Source: Neisseria arctica (GTDB lineage Bacteria; Pseudomonadota; Gammaproteobacteria; Burkholderiales; Neisseriaceae). Taken from it: a stretch of 64,000 nucleotides of DNA. The stretch lies in contig NZ_CP091510.1 of the NCBI RefSeq assembly GCF_022870905.1, positions 2,046,001 to 2,110,000 on the forward strand. The letters are read 5' to 3'. This document shows positions 8,993 to 19,155 of the stretch, in pieces. Within the stretch, counting starts at the first letter, position 1, and every line of letters begins with the position of its first letter. The notes under the pieces were generated by a model. It searched no databases. It saw only the letters and a program-made list of their open reading frames with translations, and was not told the origin of the DNA. The position numbers and the translations under genes were made by a program.

Positions 8993-9033
8993 TTTTCAGA
9001 CGGCCTCTTTATAGATACGAGGCCGTCTGAAAA
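8993..9033. terminator. DUS hairpin between adhesin and TpgA-like gene
   Basis: Perfect 15-bp arms (8993-9007 and 9019-9033) with an 11-base loop sit in the 66-bp gap. It can act as a partial terminator, which would make the adhesin message more abundant than that of the lipoprotein. Confidence 0.6.
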
Positions 9034-9039
9034 GCAGTT

Positions 9040-12000
9040 TTACCACTGATAGCCTACACCGGCGGTTGCGCCGTAATGACCGCGGGAGTTGCCTGAAGCC
9101 GTACCTTTAATGATCCAGTTACCGCCGTCGGAAATGCTTGAGAAACCGATTGCATAACCGCTCTCACCACGATAGGTACTGCCTGCCACCGCCATCATGC
9201 TCTTACCCGGCAAATAAGCTTGCGGCAAACCGGCAACAGCCATTGCAGAAGCCGTACCGGCTTTAGCATCGGTATCTACATCGTCAATACGCTTGGCCAA
9301 GGCATTACCTACACCCAGCAACTGATTTACATTGACCGCATCGGTACCGTTTACCCCGGGAGCCACATTGGTAATAGTGTTATTGCCGTTATCCAATCCG
9401 TTGGCTGTCAGCTTCACGGTATCATTGTTACCACCGCTCACGCTCACGCCGTCATTGTTTACGGTAGTGTTACCGGCTTTTAATTCATTGGCGGATACAC
9501 TGTTAAGGCCGCTCAAATCCTTCGCCAGTTTCACATTTAAAGTACCTTGGCCGTCCGAAACCACACCAATATTGTTATCGGTAAGGCTGCCTGTCGCCCC
9601 GCCTTTCACATTCAGGGTATCACCCAATTTACGGTTAATGCTGCTGCCGCTGTCACCTGCAAAGTTCAAACCTTTGTTCAACTCTGCGGTATTGGCCGCA
9701 ACATTTTGGTTAGTCGCATATAACTGGCTACCATTTACGGCATCTTTGCTTGTTGCGCTCAGATCACCGGCCGCAACATTGCTAACTTTGGTATCCGCCG
9801 CGTCAATACCTGCTTTGGTAACACTCGGGCCATTGGCAATGTTTAAACCATTGTTATTAACTGTTGCGTCGCCGGCTTTCAAGCTGTCAACATTCAAATC
9901 TTTAGCGGTTGCCACTTCATAAGTGGTACTACCGTCCGCATTTGTCGTTGGCGTCACTTCAATGTTATTTCCGGCTGTTACCTTAGTTGTCGAAGCTGCT
10001 TGGGCAGCCTTCAACTGGCTTACATTCACTGCATCAGTATCATTTACACCTGCGGCAACATTGGTAATGGTATTACCGCCGTTATTCAAGCCTTTATCGG
10101 TTACGCTAACATCACCTACTTTCAAACCGTCTTTACTTAACGCCACATTATCGCCTACGCTGACACCGTCTTGATTCAAAACGGTATCACCGGCAGTAAC
10201 GCTATCCACCTTCAAATCTTTAGCGGTTGAAACGGTATAAGTCGTACTTCCATCCGCATTGGTAGCTGGTTGTACTTCAACATTGTCACCGGCAACCACT
10301 TTAGTGGTAGAAGCTGCTTGTGCGGCTTTCAGCTGGCTTACATTAACCGCATCAGTGTCATCCGTACCGGCAGCAATGTTGCTAATCTTATTACCGCCGT
10401 TATTCAAGCCTTGATCCGTGAGGCTGACGGCTTGGCCGTTAGCAGGTGTAATCGTAACGCCGTTAGCTGCTGTCGTAGTCGTATTGCCCGCAGCATCACT
10501 TACGGTTGTACCCGCACCATTGACAACAGTTTTACCGCCCGTGGCATTGTTAAATGTTGCACTGTTTAAATCAGCCAAATCTTTCGCTAATTTAACAGTC
10601 AACTTGTCGGTACCGTCTGCCACAACACCAATATTGTTATCGCTCAAGCTACCCGTTGCCCCGCCCACTACATTCACTTTGCTACCCAAAGTACGCGTAA
10701 ATTCCGTTCCCGTATCTCCGGCAAAAGTCAGCGGGCTATTGGCTTTGTCATTAGCTGTTTTGATCGCATCATTGATGTTATCAGCACCCGTACCGCCGAT
10801 ATCGGTAATAGTGACATTGCCTTTATCATTAGCAGCATTAACGCCTAAAACTTTTACGAAATTGTTTTGAACCTCATTGAGTTGTTCTTCAGTTGCTGCC
10901 CGTCCTGCCGTAGCAAAATCAGCTCCACCCAAAGTCGTATTCGATAAGCCGGCTACAGTATTGGTTGCTTTATCCAACACAACATTGCCCACCGTTACCT
11001 TGTCAAATGCTACTTCTTTAGCAGTTGCTACGGTATAGATGGTTTGTCCATCAGCGCCGATTTCACTGGTCACTTCGATATTGTCGCCTTGAACTACTTC
11101 AGTTTTCGCTGCTGAGGCAGCTTTCTTAACATCACCGACATTAGCGGCGTTGGTTTCAACGTCACCACCGCTGGCTACATTAATGATTTGGTTGCCGCCG
11201 TTATCCAAACCGGATGCAGTCAGGCTTACCGGAGTACCTTGTGCACCATTACTGATGGTAACACCATTATCATTTACTTTAGTATTACCGGCAGTTAAGC
11301 TGCCATCAGAACCCAAATTAATGTCTTTGGCCAATTTAACTGTCAACTTATCAGCCCCATTCGCAACAACACCGATATTATTGTCGGTCAAACTTGCCTC
11401 ATTGGTGATTCCGCCAACAACATTAACCGTTTCACCCAATTCACGAGACACATTAGCACCCGTATCTCCGGCAAAAGTCAGCGGGCTATTGGCTTTGTCA
11501 TTAGCTGCTTTGATGGCATCGTTGATGTTATTCGCACCCGTACCGCCAATATCTGTCATAGTGACATTGCCTTTATCATTAGCAGCATTGCCGCCCAAAA
11601 TAGTTGCTAAATTATTTTGAGTAGTATTTAGCTGTTCTTCAGTTGCTGCTCGTCCTTCCGTAGCAAAATCAGCTCCGCCTAAAGTCGTATTCGATAAGCC
11701 GGCTACAGTATTGGTCGTTTTATCCAACACAACATTGCCCACCGTTACCTTGTCAAATGCCACTTCTTTAGCAGTTGCTACGGTATAGATGGTTTGTCCA
11801 TCAGAACCGGTTTTACTGGTCACTTCGATATTGTCGCCTTGAACTACTTCGGTTTTCGCTGCCGCTGCGGCTTTCTTAACATCACCGACATTAGCGGCGT
11901 TGGTTTCAACGTCACCACCGCTGGCTACATTAGTGATTTGGTTACCGCCGTTATCCAAACCGGACGAAGTCAGGCTAACGGGATTACCAGCCGTTGGGGT

Positions 12001-15000
12001 AATATTAATGCCATCACCGCTCACATTGGTTACATTGCCTGCCGCATCGGTAAATTGCGCTGAAGTCAAACCGGTTAATTCTTTAGCCAGTTTTACATCC
12101 AAAGTACCACTGCCGTTCGACACCACACCAATATTGTTATCAGCTAACTTAGCAGTATCCGCACCACCTTTAACCGTAACGGTAGAACCCAATTTTTGTA
12201 CTGAGTTGGAGCCACTGTCACCCGCAAAGGTAAGCGGTTGGTTTACTGCTGTATTTAAGCCATCAAGCGCATCTCCTACATTGTTATAAACAGTAGTTGC
12301 ACCATTTGCCGGATTACCGGAAGTTAGCGTGTAAGTAGGAGCAGTAACATTACCCGAACCATCCACTGTACTACCACCACCAAGATATTGTGCTGTGTTA
12401 GCTGCAGTTTGGTACAACTGGCTGCCGTTTACCGCATCTGTAGAAGACGCACTAACCACACCACTGGTAACATTGGTAATTTTTTGATTAGCCGCATCAA
12501 TACCGCCTTTAGTCACGCTCGGACCGCCTGTGATGGTTAGACCATTCGTATCCAAAACGCTATCACCCGTAGTGACACTATCTACGTTCAGTGCTTTAGC
12601 CAAATCGTAAGTTACATCGTTACTATCTGCGGTTTTACTAATCACGATATTACCGTCTGCATTCTTCATATCAACGGTTTCACCGGGATTCACCACGCTA
12701 CCATTACTACCCGATGCAGTGAGTGTAAAGCCGGTGTTGCTGATAGCATTTGCCAAACTACCTGCTGTTACCAAACCATCGGGGTTGGTTGGGGCCGTAA
12801 TCTTACCGTCGGCACCAACTACCGGTTCAGCTGTTACTACGCCCACCGTATAAGTTTTGCTTCCATCCTGATTATCAGTAGGTGTAACAGTAATTTGATT
12901 GCTATTGCCACTCTCTACCTTACCAGAAGCCGCATTTTGCGCAGCCTGCAATTGGCTGAAGTTCACCGCATCACCTGCTTCAGTACCAGCTGCAATGTTA
13001 GTAATCTTATTACCACCGTTATCCAAACCTGTACTGGTTAGGCTCACCGTTTTACCGCCTTGAGGTGTAATCGTGAGTCCGTTGGCAGTTGTGGCCGTTG
13101 AGTTACCCGATGCATCAGTAACAGTCGTACCTGCAGCATTCACTACAGTCTGACTACCGTCTGCATTAGTAAAGGTCGCACTATTCAGACCTACCAAGTC
13201 TTTAGCCAGCTTGGCAGTCAATGTGCTGCTGCCATCCGCCACAATACCGATATTACCGTCGGATAATTTTGCAGTATCAGTGACCCCACCAACAACATTA
13301 ATGGTTTCACCCAATTTTCGTGTTACCGTATTACCAGTATCTCCGGCAAATGTCAGGGGATTATTTGCTACAGAAGCCAATTGGTCTTCAGTTGCAGCTC
13401 TGCCGCTAGTAAAACTATTTGGATCAAATGTAGACGTATTTGACAAACCATCAATAATGCCTGTCGCACCATTAATGGTAATAGGCGAGCCTGTATTCTG
13501 GCTACCAACCATAATGCTATTGGCTAACCCAAAAGTGATATTGTTATCATTTTTTGTCAAAACAATATTGCCGTCTTGATTATTCAAATCTACTATTCCG
13601 CCCGGAGCAACATTACTGCTGTTATTCCCGTTTGCCGTCAGATTCCAACCTTTATTGGCCGTTTCTGAAACAGCATACAGCTGACTGCCGTTCACAGCAT
13701 CAGTGCTATTCTCAGCTACCTCACCAGCCTGAACATTGGTAATTTTATTTCCACCATTATTCAAGCCATTTTGCGTTAGGCTCACCGGATTAGTTCCATT
13801 AGTGATCTGAATACCATCGTTATTCAATAATGTATTACCTGCTGTAACACTACCGGTAGCGCCAAGATTAATGTCTTTCGCTAATTTCACTGTTAATTTA
13901 TCAGTGCCGTCAGCTACTACGCCGATATTATTTTCCGTTAACTTAGTTTCATCAGAAGCGCCGCCGACCACTTTTACAGTTTCACCCAGTTTACGTTGAA
14001 CATCTGTACCAGTATCACCTGAGAATGTTAAAGGTGTGAACGCTTGCTTTCCTGCTGCATTAATAGCATCACTGACATTGGTATAAGATTGGCCGTTAAC
14101 ATTGATTGCCGTACCATCTAAAACATTTCCACCAGCCGTAACGCTATCAACAGTGATCTTTTTAGCTAACGAGAAATCTATGTTGTTATCAGATACAGTG
14201 GTAACAATATTCTTATCTGCACTTGCATAAGTAACGGTATCACCAAGCTGTACATTATCTGCCATACCATTATCAGCAGCGATATTGAAACCTTTGGCAA
14301 TATTTTGATTAGTTGTATAAAGTTGGCCGGCATTTACCGCATCCGTACCACCTTCCACCAAATTACCCGCAGCAAGATTAGTAATGGTATTACCACCATT
14401 ATTTAAACCGCTTTGGGTAAGAGTAACAGGGTTTGCCGCATTACCATTTGTGATAGTAATGCCGTCTGAATTCATAGTGGTATTACCAGTAGTCACATTT
14501 TGTGCAGTAACACTATTTACCGAGATATCATCCTTCAAAGCAATGGCGATATTACTACCTGAAGCTGTAGTAGTAATGTTTTTATCACCCGTTACACTAA
14601 TAGTGCTGCCAAGCAATTGTTCAGTAGTAGTTGTACCGCTATCACCTGTAAAGGTTAAACCTTTAGTCGCTACCGTAGTATTGGCATCAACACCTTTCTG
14701 AATATCAGCTTTTGTATCCGATGAAAGATCAATAGCATAATCAGTTACATTGCTGCTATCTTTAGCACCCGGAGTTACGGTTAACGCTGTTGAAGCTGTG
14801 CTGACTTTTGCACCATCAGCATTAACGGTATATACGGTTTGGCCTTTATCACCAATAGTACTACTTACCTCTGCAATATTAGTACCTGCTTTTACCTCGG
14901 TTTTGGCTGCTGCAGCTGCTTGATTAATAGCCGTGGCAGTATCACCTGCAGTTACAAAAGCATTTGGAGTTCCAGGAGTTTCAACAACACCATCGGTTAC

Positions 15001-18000
15001 CGTTAGAGAGGTTGTAGGAATACTGAGATCATAAGTTGTCGCTAATCCATTAGTGCTTGCACTTACATTTATAGATTTATCAGCAGAAGTCACAACTGTT
15101 GCCGCATTTTTCACATCAGCAATATTAGCCGCATTCGTTTCCGTAGTTCCGCCACTACCGACATTAGTAATCGCCAAATTACCGGCATTAATACCTGTGC
15201 TGGTAATACTTGGACCATTACTAACAGCAATGCCATCTGATGTAATAGATGTATTTCCAACCGTAACCGTATCCGCTGATAAGCTTGTTACTGCAATAGT
15301 ATCGTTCAACTTCACCGAAATAGTATTACCATCAGCTGATGTTGTAATATTTTTACTGTCACCTTTTACAGCAACTGTATTACCGAGCAACTGTGTATCA
15401 GTCGTACCACTATCGCCTGTAAAAGTTAACCCTTTTGTAGTAACCGCGGTATTAGCTTCCACACCTTTTTGGATATCCGCTTTAGTGGTATCTGCTAAAT
15501 CAATAACATAATCGGTGGTAACAGCCTTATTGCCATCAGTAGAACTCTGCTCGGTTTTAGTTAAAGCAGTACCCACACTAACTGTTGTTTTATCTGCGCT
15601 AACAGTATATTGAGCATTATTACCTTGCTCTTCCAAAGCAACGTGAGTATTACTACCTTGTACAACAGTGGTTGTCTTTTCCGTAGCCGTAGCAGCCTTA
15701 TTAATAGCAGCCGCTACTTGATCTGCAGTGGCAAAACTATCGCCTGATGTATTGGCAGTTACATTGCCGGCTGTATCAGTTGTTAAATCAGACTGTTTAA
15801 CAGAATAAGAAATATTTCCATTACTTCCAGATGCGGTTGTACCTGAGCCATTAACAAAATTAATTGTATTGTTAGTTTGATCAATTGTTTGTGCAAACGC
15901 ACCATTAACATTTGCCGTCCAGCTTTGTAGTGCCGTATCAGCCTTAGCTAATGACTGCACAGCAGCATCACTTAAATCAACAGTGTAAGTTGTGTCATTA
16001 GTTGTATTATCAGTAGCGTTAGAAACAACAAGCTTTCCACTATTTCCTTGAGCAACAACCGTACCTTCCGCATTCACAGTGTAAATTGCCTGTCCATTAC
16101 CACCAGTACTTTTCTCAATGCTAGCAATATTGGTACCTTTGGTAACTTCGGTTTTTGCTGCTTTAATAGCTTCATCTACTGTATTTTTTCCAGTATCACC
16201 AATATTAGTCATGGTAATTGAACCATTTGAACCAACAGCAGCAGTGCCTCCTAGAACTGTTTTAACAGAATCTGCAACATTGCCAATAACATTATTTGTC
16301 GCATATAGCTGGCTACCATTAATAGCATCAGTTGAGGAGGAAGAAATTTGTCCGGCAGCAACATTTTTGATTTGACGCTCTAACCCTACCTTACCAACAG
16401 AAACTATTTGTCCATCCGTTAACGTACCACTCCCTGCAAAAGTACCATACGTTATATTATTCACAGTCGCTTGCGTTGTTGGTACATAAGGGGCTGCGCC
16501 ACTAGAAGACGCACCTAATATGACGGAATTACTTAAAGTAGCATCAGCAACACCACTTCCTAACACCATAATATTCTTGCCACTAACCGTATTACCATTA
16601 CCCAAAGTAACATTATCACTTCCGGAAATATTATTCCCAGAGCCCATAACCATATTACCGGTAGCATTGGTATTCACAGTATTACTGTTACCAACAATAC
16701 GGCTTTCATTACCTTGCAAAGTATTATTGTTACCAAAAACACCTGCATTATTCGCACTAATCGTACCGTTATTATTACCCACGCTATAAGTACCGGCACC
16801 TGTAATATTAGTCGGATCACCAATGGCACCTGAACCTTCGCCGCTTACCACATTACCCGTGCCAATAGAAATCGTCTTATCAGCCGTGGCCTGCGCACCT
16901 TCGCCAATAGCAATAGCACTCACTCCATCTGTTTTTGCATTTAAGCCGATGGCAACTGCATTATTCTTTTTAGAAACCGCACTATCACCGATATTCACAG
17001 TATGTGATGCGACAATACGAGTAACACTACTACCTGAACCCGCATTCACACCGATATTGACATTCTTATCACCATCCTGATAAGCACCGGCAAAATATCC
17101 ACCGTTATAATTGAAATTACCATGCTGACCAACACCAGAAAACGATCCTAAATGGGTATTACTGCTACCTTGCTGCCAACGACCAGCGCGCAAACCTACT
17201 GCTGTATTATTTTCCCCCCAACTGGCATTGGCACTACTGGCAGAAGCATCACCCTGCAAGGTATCCATACCGATACCGATATTTTGACCTCTTAAGAAAG
17301 GGGAACCAATATTAGCAGTTTGGCTATCTTGACGAATATACTGACCCGCACGCTGCCCCAAATAAATACTGTTACTGCCTTCAGAGCCTTGACCAGCAGC
17401 CTGCCCCATTAAAATATTGGTATACCCTTTCACACCGGTACCAGCTCCACGCCCCACAGCAATCGTGTCATTACCCAGTGCCTTTGCTTGCTCCCCGATT
17501 GCAATCGCATACTGGCCTACCGTTACTGCAGTCGTATCCGTAGCAAGCGGGGTATTCATATTTGCTGCTTGGTTTGCTCCGGCAGTAGCACCAGATCCAA
17601 TTGCTACAGAATTAGCTGCTCCGGCTTCTGTAGACGTACTCGGACCAAGTGCTACTGATTCAGCACCTTGCGCTCCATCATTATCCCTGTTTCCCAAAAC
17701 AGTTGACTTCACACTCGTATAGTTTTGCGATGCAGCACGCAATTGTGCAACGTTTACAGCATCAGTATCTCTCGCCCCAGCTGCTACGCCTGTAATTTGG
17801 CGTGTAACCTTGGCGGTGCCTGTCGTAATACCGGTTGCTTCGTCAAACGCCGTTCCCGTATCATCACCGATTGCCAAAGCAGCGTGTGTTGACTTCCATG
17901 TAGATATCGTTTTATCCACACTTGAGCTACTTGCTTTACCGTTTGGCACATAGCCTGTAGAACCAAGAGGGCGTGTAGTTAAAGCATCACTACCCAAAGC

Positions 18001-19155
18001 AACACTCTTATCACGTGTCGCTTGCGCACCGGAACCAATCGCTACCGACTCACTGGATGATGCCAGCGTCTTAACATTGGTTGCCGATGCTCCGCCGATT
18101 GCAATAGAGCGAGCACCTGTTACATCAACATCTATACCTACAGCAACCGAATTAGTTGCAATCGATGACGTGCTTGAGTTCACGCCAATCACAACCGACT
18201 TATCACCTTGTGAAGTAGCACTACCACCAACAGCCAAACTATTTGCAGCACTAGCAGTTGAATTAGAACCAATCGCCAATGCGTTAGTATTCGATGCCAA
18301 AGATTTATAACCCAGCGCTGTAGACTGAGAACCAACAGCTGTCGCCAGCGCACCAACAGCCGTACCTTCAATAATAGTAGTTGAGGGTGTCCAAGCATAC
18401 AACGCGATGCCAGCTTCCGTGGAAGTTACAGCACCTAAAGTACCTCCACCCGCAGTAGCCCCTACACCGATAGCTGTAGAACCTTTTGATAAAGCTTGCG
18501 CATGGGGGGCAATTGCAGTCGAACCATCACCACCGCTGAATGTTTTTCGATAGGGAGCGCTGACTGAAGTATTGTATCCAACAATGGGATATGTAGCACT
18601 ACTATAACCAGTTGTTCCTGAATCATCGCCACCAATAGACACCGCCCCCGCTCCGATCGCACGCGTATCATTACCAATCGCAATAGATTGCCCTATTTCT
18701 GCTCTTGCTCTGGAACCTACAGCTACCGCTTGAGCCCCCTTGGCATACGAATACCCACCCAATGCAGTAGCAGAACTTGTCACACTATTAATGCCTTCAG
18801 CATATGAAGAGAAGCCAAATGCAGCATCTGCCGCATTTTTTGCTGTTGCTTTGGCACCAACGGCAACCGAGTTGCTTCCTGACGCTGTTGCATCCTGCCC
18901 GCAGGCAAGGGCATCTGTGCCCGTAGCGGCTTGGTTTGTTGCTCCTACACAAGTAGCCACTGCTGCTGCCACCGGATTAGGCATAAATAGTGCTCCTGCC
19001 ACTAAAGCAGATACAGCAACACCATAAACATATGCTGAATGCTTGGCGCCTTCACCGGAAGATGTCGTGCTCTTACCATGTGCTTTAGTAATTTCAGAGG
19101 CCACTACCCATGCGTTACGGGCATGGCTCCAAATAATTCTATAAATTGCGTTCAT
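9040..19155 (-). CDS. Giant trimeric autotransporter adhesin (YadA/Hia type)
   Basis: A type Vc secreted surface fibre of 3371 residues. The N-terminus is an extended signal peptide (MNAIYRIIWSHARNAWVVAS, then the hydrophobic core to about residue 65). Two left-handed YadA-type head regions follow (about 85-440 and 490-915), built of repeats such as NSVAVG and SIAIG and ended by necks DTDAVNVAQL and STDAINGSQLYA. The second head has an Asn-rich part near 790-866. The stalk (about 950-3280) carries eight copies of a LTFAGDTG...LGETVNVVGG module, mostly followed by DNNIGVVADG, with many DAVNVSQL/DAVNGSQL necks. The last ~90 residues are the YadA anchor (TASAMAVAGLPQAYLPGKSM, ending GATAGVGYQW), which forms the 12-strand barrel as a trimer. 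Part of the stalk is a 750-bp tandem duplication. It is far longer than NadA or NhhA. The likely job is adhesion, autoaggregation or biofilm; the receptor is unknown. Confidence 0.95.
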   Translation of the reverse strand: MNAIYRIIWSHARNAWVVASEITKAHGKSTTSSGEGAKHSAYVYGVAVSALVAGALFMPNPVAAAVATCVGATNQAATGTDALACGQDATASGSNSVAVGAKATAKNAADAAFGFSSYAEGINSVTSSATALGGYSYAKGAQAVAVGSRARAEIGQSIAIGNDTRAIGAGAVSIGGDDSGTTGYSSATYPIVGYNTSVSAPYRKTFSGGDGSTAIAPHAQALSKGSTAIGVGATAGGGTLGAVTSTEAGIALYAWTPSTTIIEGTAVGALATAVGSQSTALGYKSLASNTNALAIGSNSTASAANSLAVGGSATSQGDKSVVIGVNSSTSSIATNSVAVGIDVDVTGARSIAIGGASATNVKTLASSSESVAIGSGAQATRDKSVALGSDALTTRPLGSTGYVPNGKASSSSVDKTISTWKSTHAALAIGDDTGTAFDEATGITTGTAKVTRQITGVAAGARDTDAVNVAQLRAASQNYTSVKSTVLGNRDNDGAQGAESVALGPSTSTEAGAANSVAIGSGATAGANQAANMNTPLATDTTAVTVGQYAIAIGEQAKALGNDTIAVGRGAGTGVKGYTNILMGQAAGQGSEGSNSIYLGQRAGQYIRQDSQTANIGSPFLRGQNIGIGMDTLQGDASASSANASWGENNTAVGLRAGRWQQGSSNTHLGSFSGVGQHGNFNYNGGYFAGAYQDGDKNVNIGVNAGSGSSVTRIVASHTVNIGDSAVSKKNNAVAIGLNAKTDGVSAIAIGEGAQATADKTISIGTGNVVSGEGSGAIGDPTNITGAGTYSVGNNNGTISANNAGVFGNNNTLQGNESRIVGNSNTVNTNATGNMVMGSGNNISGSDNVTLGNGNTVSGKNIMVLGSGVADATLSNSVILGASSSGAAPYVPTTQATVNNITYGTFAGSGTLTDGQIVSVGKVGLERQIKNVAAGQISSSSTDAINGSQLYATNNVIGNVADSVKTVLGGTAAVGSNGSITMTNIGDTGKNTVDEAIKAAKTEVTKGTNIASIEKSTGGNGQAIYTVNAEGTVVAQGNSGKLVVSNATDNTTNDTTYTVDLSDAAVQSLAKADTALQSWTANVNGAFAQTIDQTNNTINFVNGSGTTASGSNGNISYSVKQSDLTTDTAGNVTANTSGDSFATADQVAAAINKAATATEKTTTVVQGSNTHVALEEQGNNAQYTVSADKTTVSVGTALTKTEQSSTDGNKAVTTDYVIDLADTTKADIQKGVEANTAVTTKGLTFTGDSGTTDTQLLGNTVAVKGDSKNITTSADGNTISVKLNDTIAVTSLSADTVTVGNTSITSDGIAVSNGPSITSTGINAGNLAITNVGSGGTTETNAANIADVKNAATVVTSADKSINVSASTNGLATTYDLSIPTTSLTVTDGVVETPGTPNAFVTAGDTATAINQAAAAAKTEVKAGTNIAEVSSTIGDKGQTVYTVNADGAKVSTASTALTVTPGAKDSSNVTDYAIDLSSDTKADIQKGVDANTTVATKGLTFTGDSGTTTTEQLLGSTISVTGDKNITTTASGSNIAIALKDDISVNSVTAQNVTTGNTTMNSDGITITNGNAANPVTLTQSGLNNGGNTITNLAAGNLVEGGTDAVNAGQLYTTNQNIAKGFNIAADNGMADNVQLGDTVTYASADKNIVTTVSDNNIDFSLAKKITVDSVTAGGNVLDGTAINVNGQSYTNVSDAINAAGKQAFTPLTFSGDTGTDVQRKLGETVKVVGGASDETKLTENNIGVVADGTDKLTVKLAKDINLGATGSVTAGNTLLNNDGIQITNGTNPVSLTQNGLNNGGNKITNVQAGEVAENSTDAVNGSQLYAVSETANKGWNLTANGNNSSNVAPGGIVDLNNQDGNIVLTKNDNNITFGLANSIMVGSQNTGSPITINGATGIIDGLSNTSTFDPNSFTSGRAATEDQLASVANNPLTFAGDTGNTVTRKLGETINVVGGVTDTAKLSDGNIGIVADGSSTLTAKLAKDLVGLNSATFTNADGSQTVVNAAGTTVTDASGNSTATTANGLTITPQGGKTVSLTSTGLDNGGNKITNIAAGTEAGDAVNFSQLQAAQNAASGKVESGNSNQITVTPTDNQDGSKTYTVGVVTAEPVVGADGKITAPTNPDGLVTAGSLANAISNTGFTLTASGSNGSVVNPGETVDMKNADGNIVISKTADSNDVTYDLAKALNVDSVTTGDSVLDTNGLTITGGPSVTKGGIDAANQKITNVTSGVVSASSTDAVNGSQLYQTAANTAQYLGGGSTVDGSGNVTAPTYTLTSGNPANGATTVYNNVGDALDGLNTAVNQPLTFAGDSGSNSVQKLGSTVTVKGGADTAKLADNNIGVVSNGSGTLDVKLAKELTGLTSAQFTDAAGNVTNVSGDGINITPTAGNPVSLTSSGLDNGGNQITNVASGGDVETNAANVGDVKKAAAAAKTEVVQGDNIEVTSKTGSDGQTIYTVATAKEVAFDKVTVGNVVLDKTTNTVAGLSNTTLGGADFATEGRAATEEQLNTTQNNLATILGGNAANDKGNVTMTDIGGTGANNINDAIKAANDKANSPLTFAGDTGANVSRELGETVNVVGGITNEASLTDNNIGVVANGADKLTVKLAKDINLGSDGSLTAGNTKVNDNGVTISNGAQGTPVSLTASGLDNGGNQIINVASGGDVETNAANVGDVKKAASAAKTEVVQGDNIEVTSEIGADGQTIYTVATAKEVAFDKVTVGNVVLDKATNTVAGLSNTTLGGADFATAGRAATEEQLNEVQNNFVKVLGVNAANDKGNVTITDIGGTGADNINDAIKTANDKANSPLTFAGDTGTEFTRTLGSKVNVVGGATGSLSDNNIGVVADGTDKLTVKLAKDLADLNSATFNNATGGKTVVNGAGTTVSDAAGNTTTTAANGVTITPANGQAVSLTDQGLNNGGNKISNIAAGTDDTDAVNVSQLKAAQAASTTKVVAGDNVEVQPATNADGSTTYTVSTAKDLKVDSVTAGDTVLNQDGVSVGDNVALSKDGLKVGDVSVTDKGLNNGGNTITNVAAGVNDTDAVNVSQLKAAQAASTTKVTAGNNIEVTPTTNADGSTTYEVATAKDLNVDSLKAGDATVNNNGLNIANGPSVTKAGIDAADTKVSNVAAGDLSATSKDAVNGSQLYATNQNVAANTAELNKGLNFAGDSGSSINRKLGDTLNVKGGATGSLTDNNIGVVSDGQGTLNVKLAKDLSGLNSVSANELKAGNTTVNNDGVSVSGGNNDTVKLTANGLDNGNNTITNVAPGVNGTDAVNVNQLLGVGNALAKRIDDVDTDAKAGTASAMAVAGLPQAYLPGKSMMAVAGSTYRGESGYAIGFSSISDGGNWIIKGTASGNSRGHYGATAGVGYQW
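10711..11985 (-). repeat. 750-bp tandem duplication in the adhesin stalk
   Basis: The stretch 10711-11235 recurs at 11461-11985 with few changes, offset by exactly 750 bases (250 codons), so the frame is kept. It encodes the LTFAGDTG, GRAATEEQL and TNTVAGLSNTTLGGADF segments. This is a recent in-frame duplication of a stalk module. Confidence 0.85.

Noticed and set aside
9220..18310. Many open frames of 80-200 residues on the plus strand opposite the adhesin
   Set aside because: They are antisense shadows of a long repetitive gene. They have Val/Leu/Pro-rich low-complexity content, no ribosome sites and no family resemblance.
9040..19155. Short repeats in this region as a possible CRISPR array
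   Set aside because: The repeats are in-frame head, neck and stalk motifs with variable spacing, inside one open reading frame of 3371 codons.
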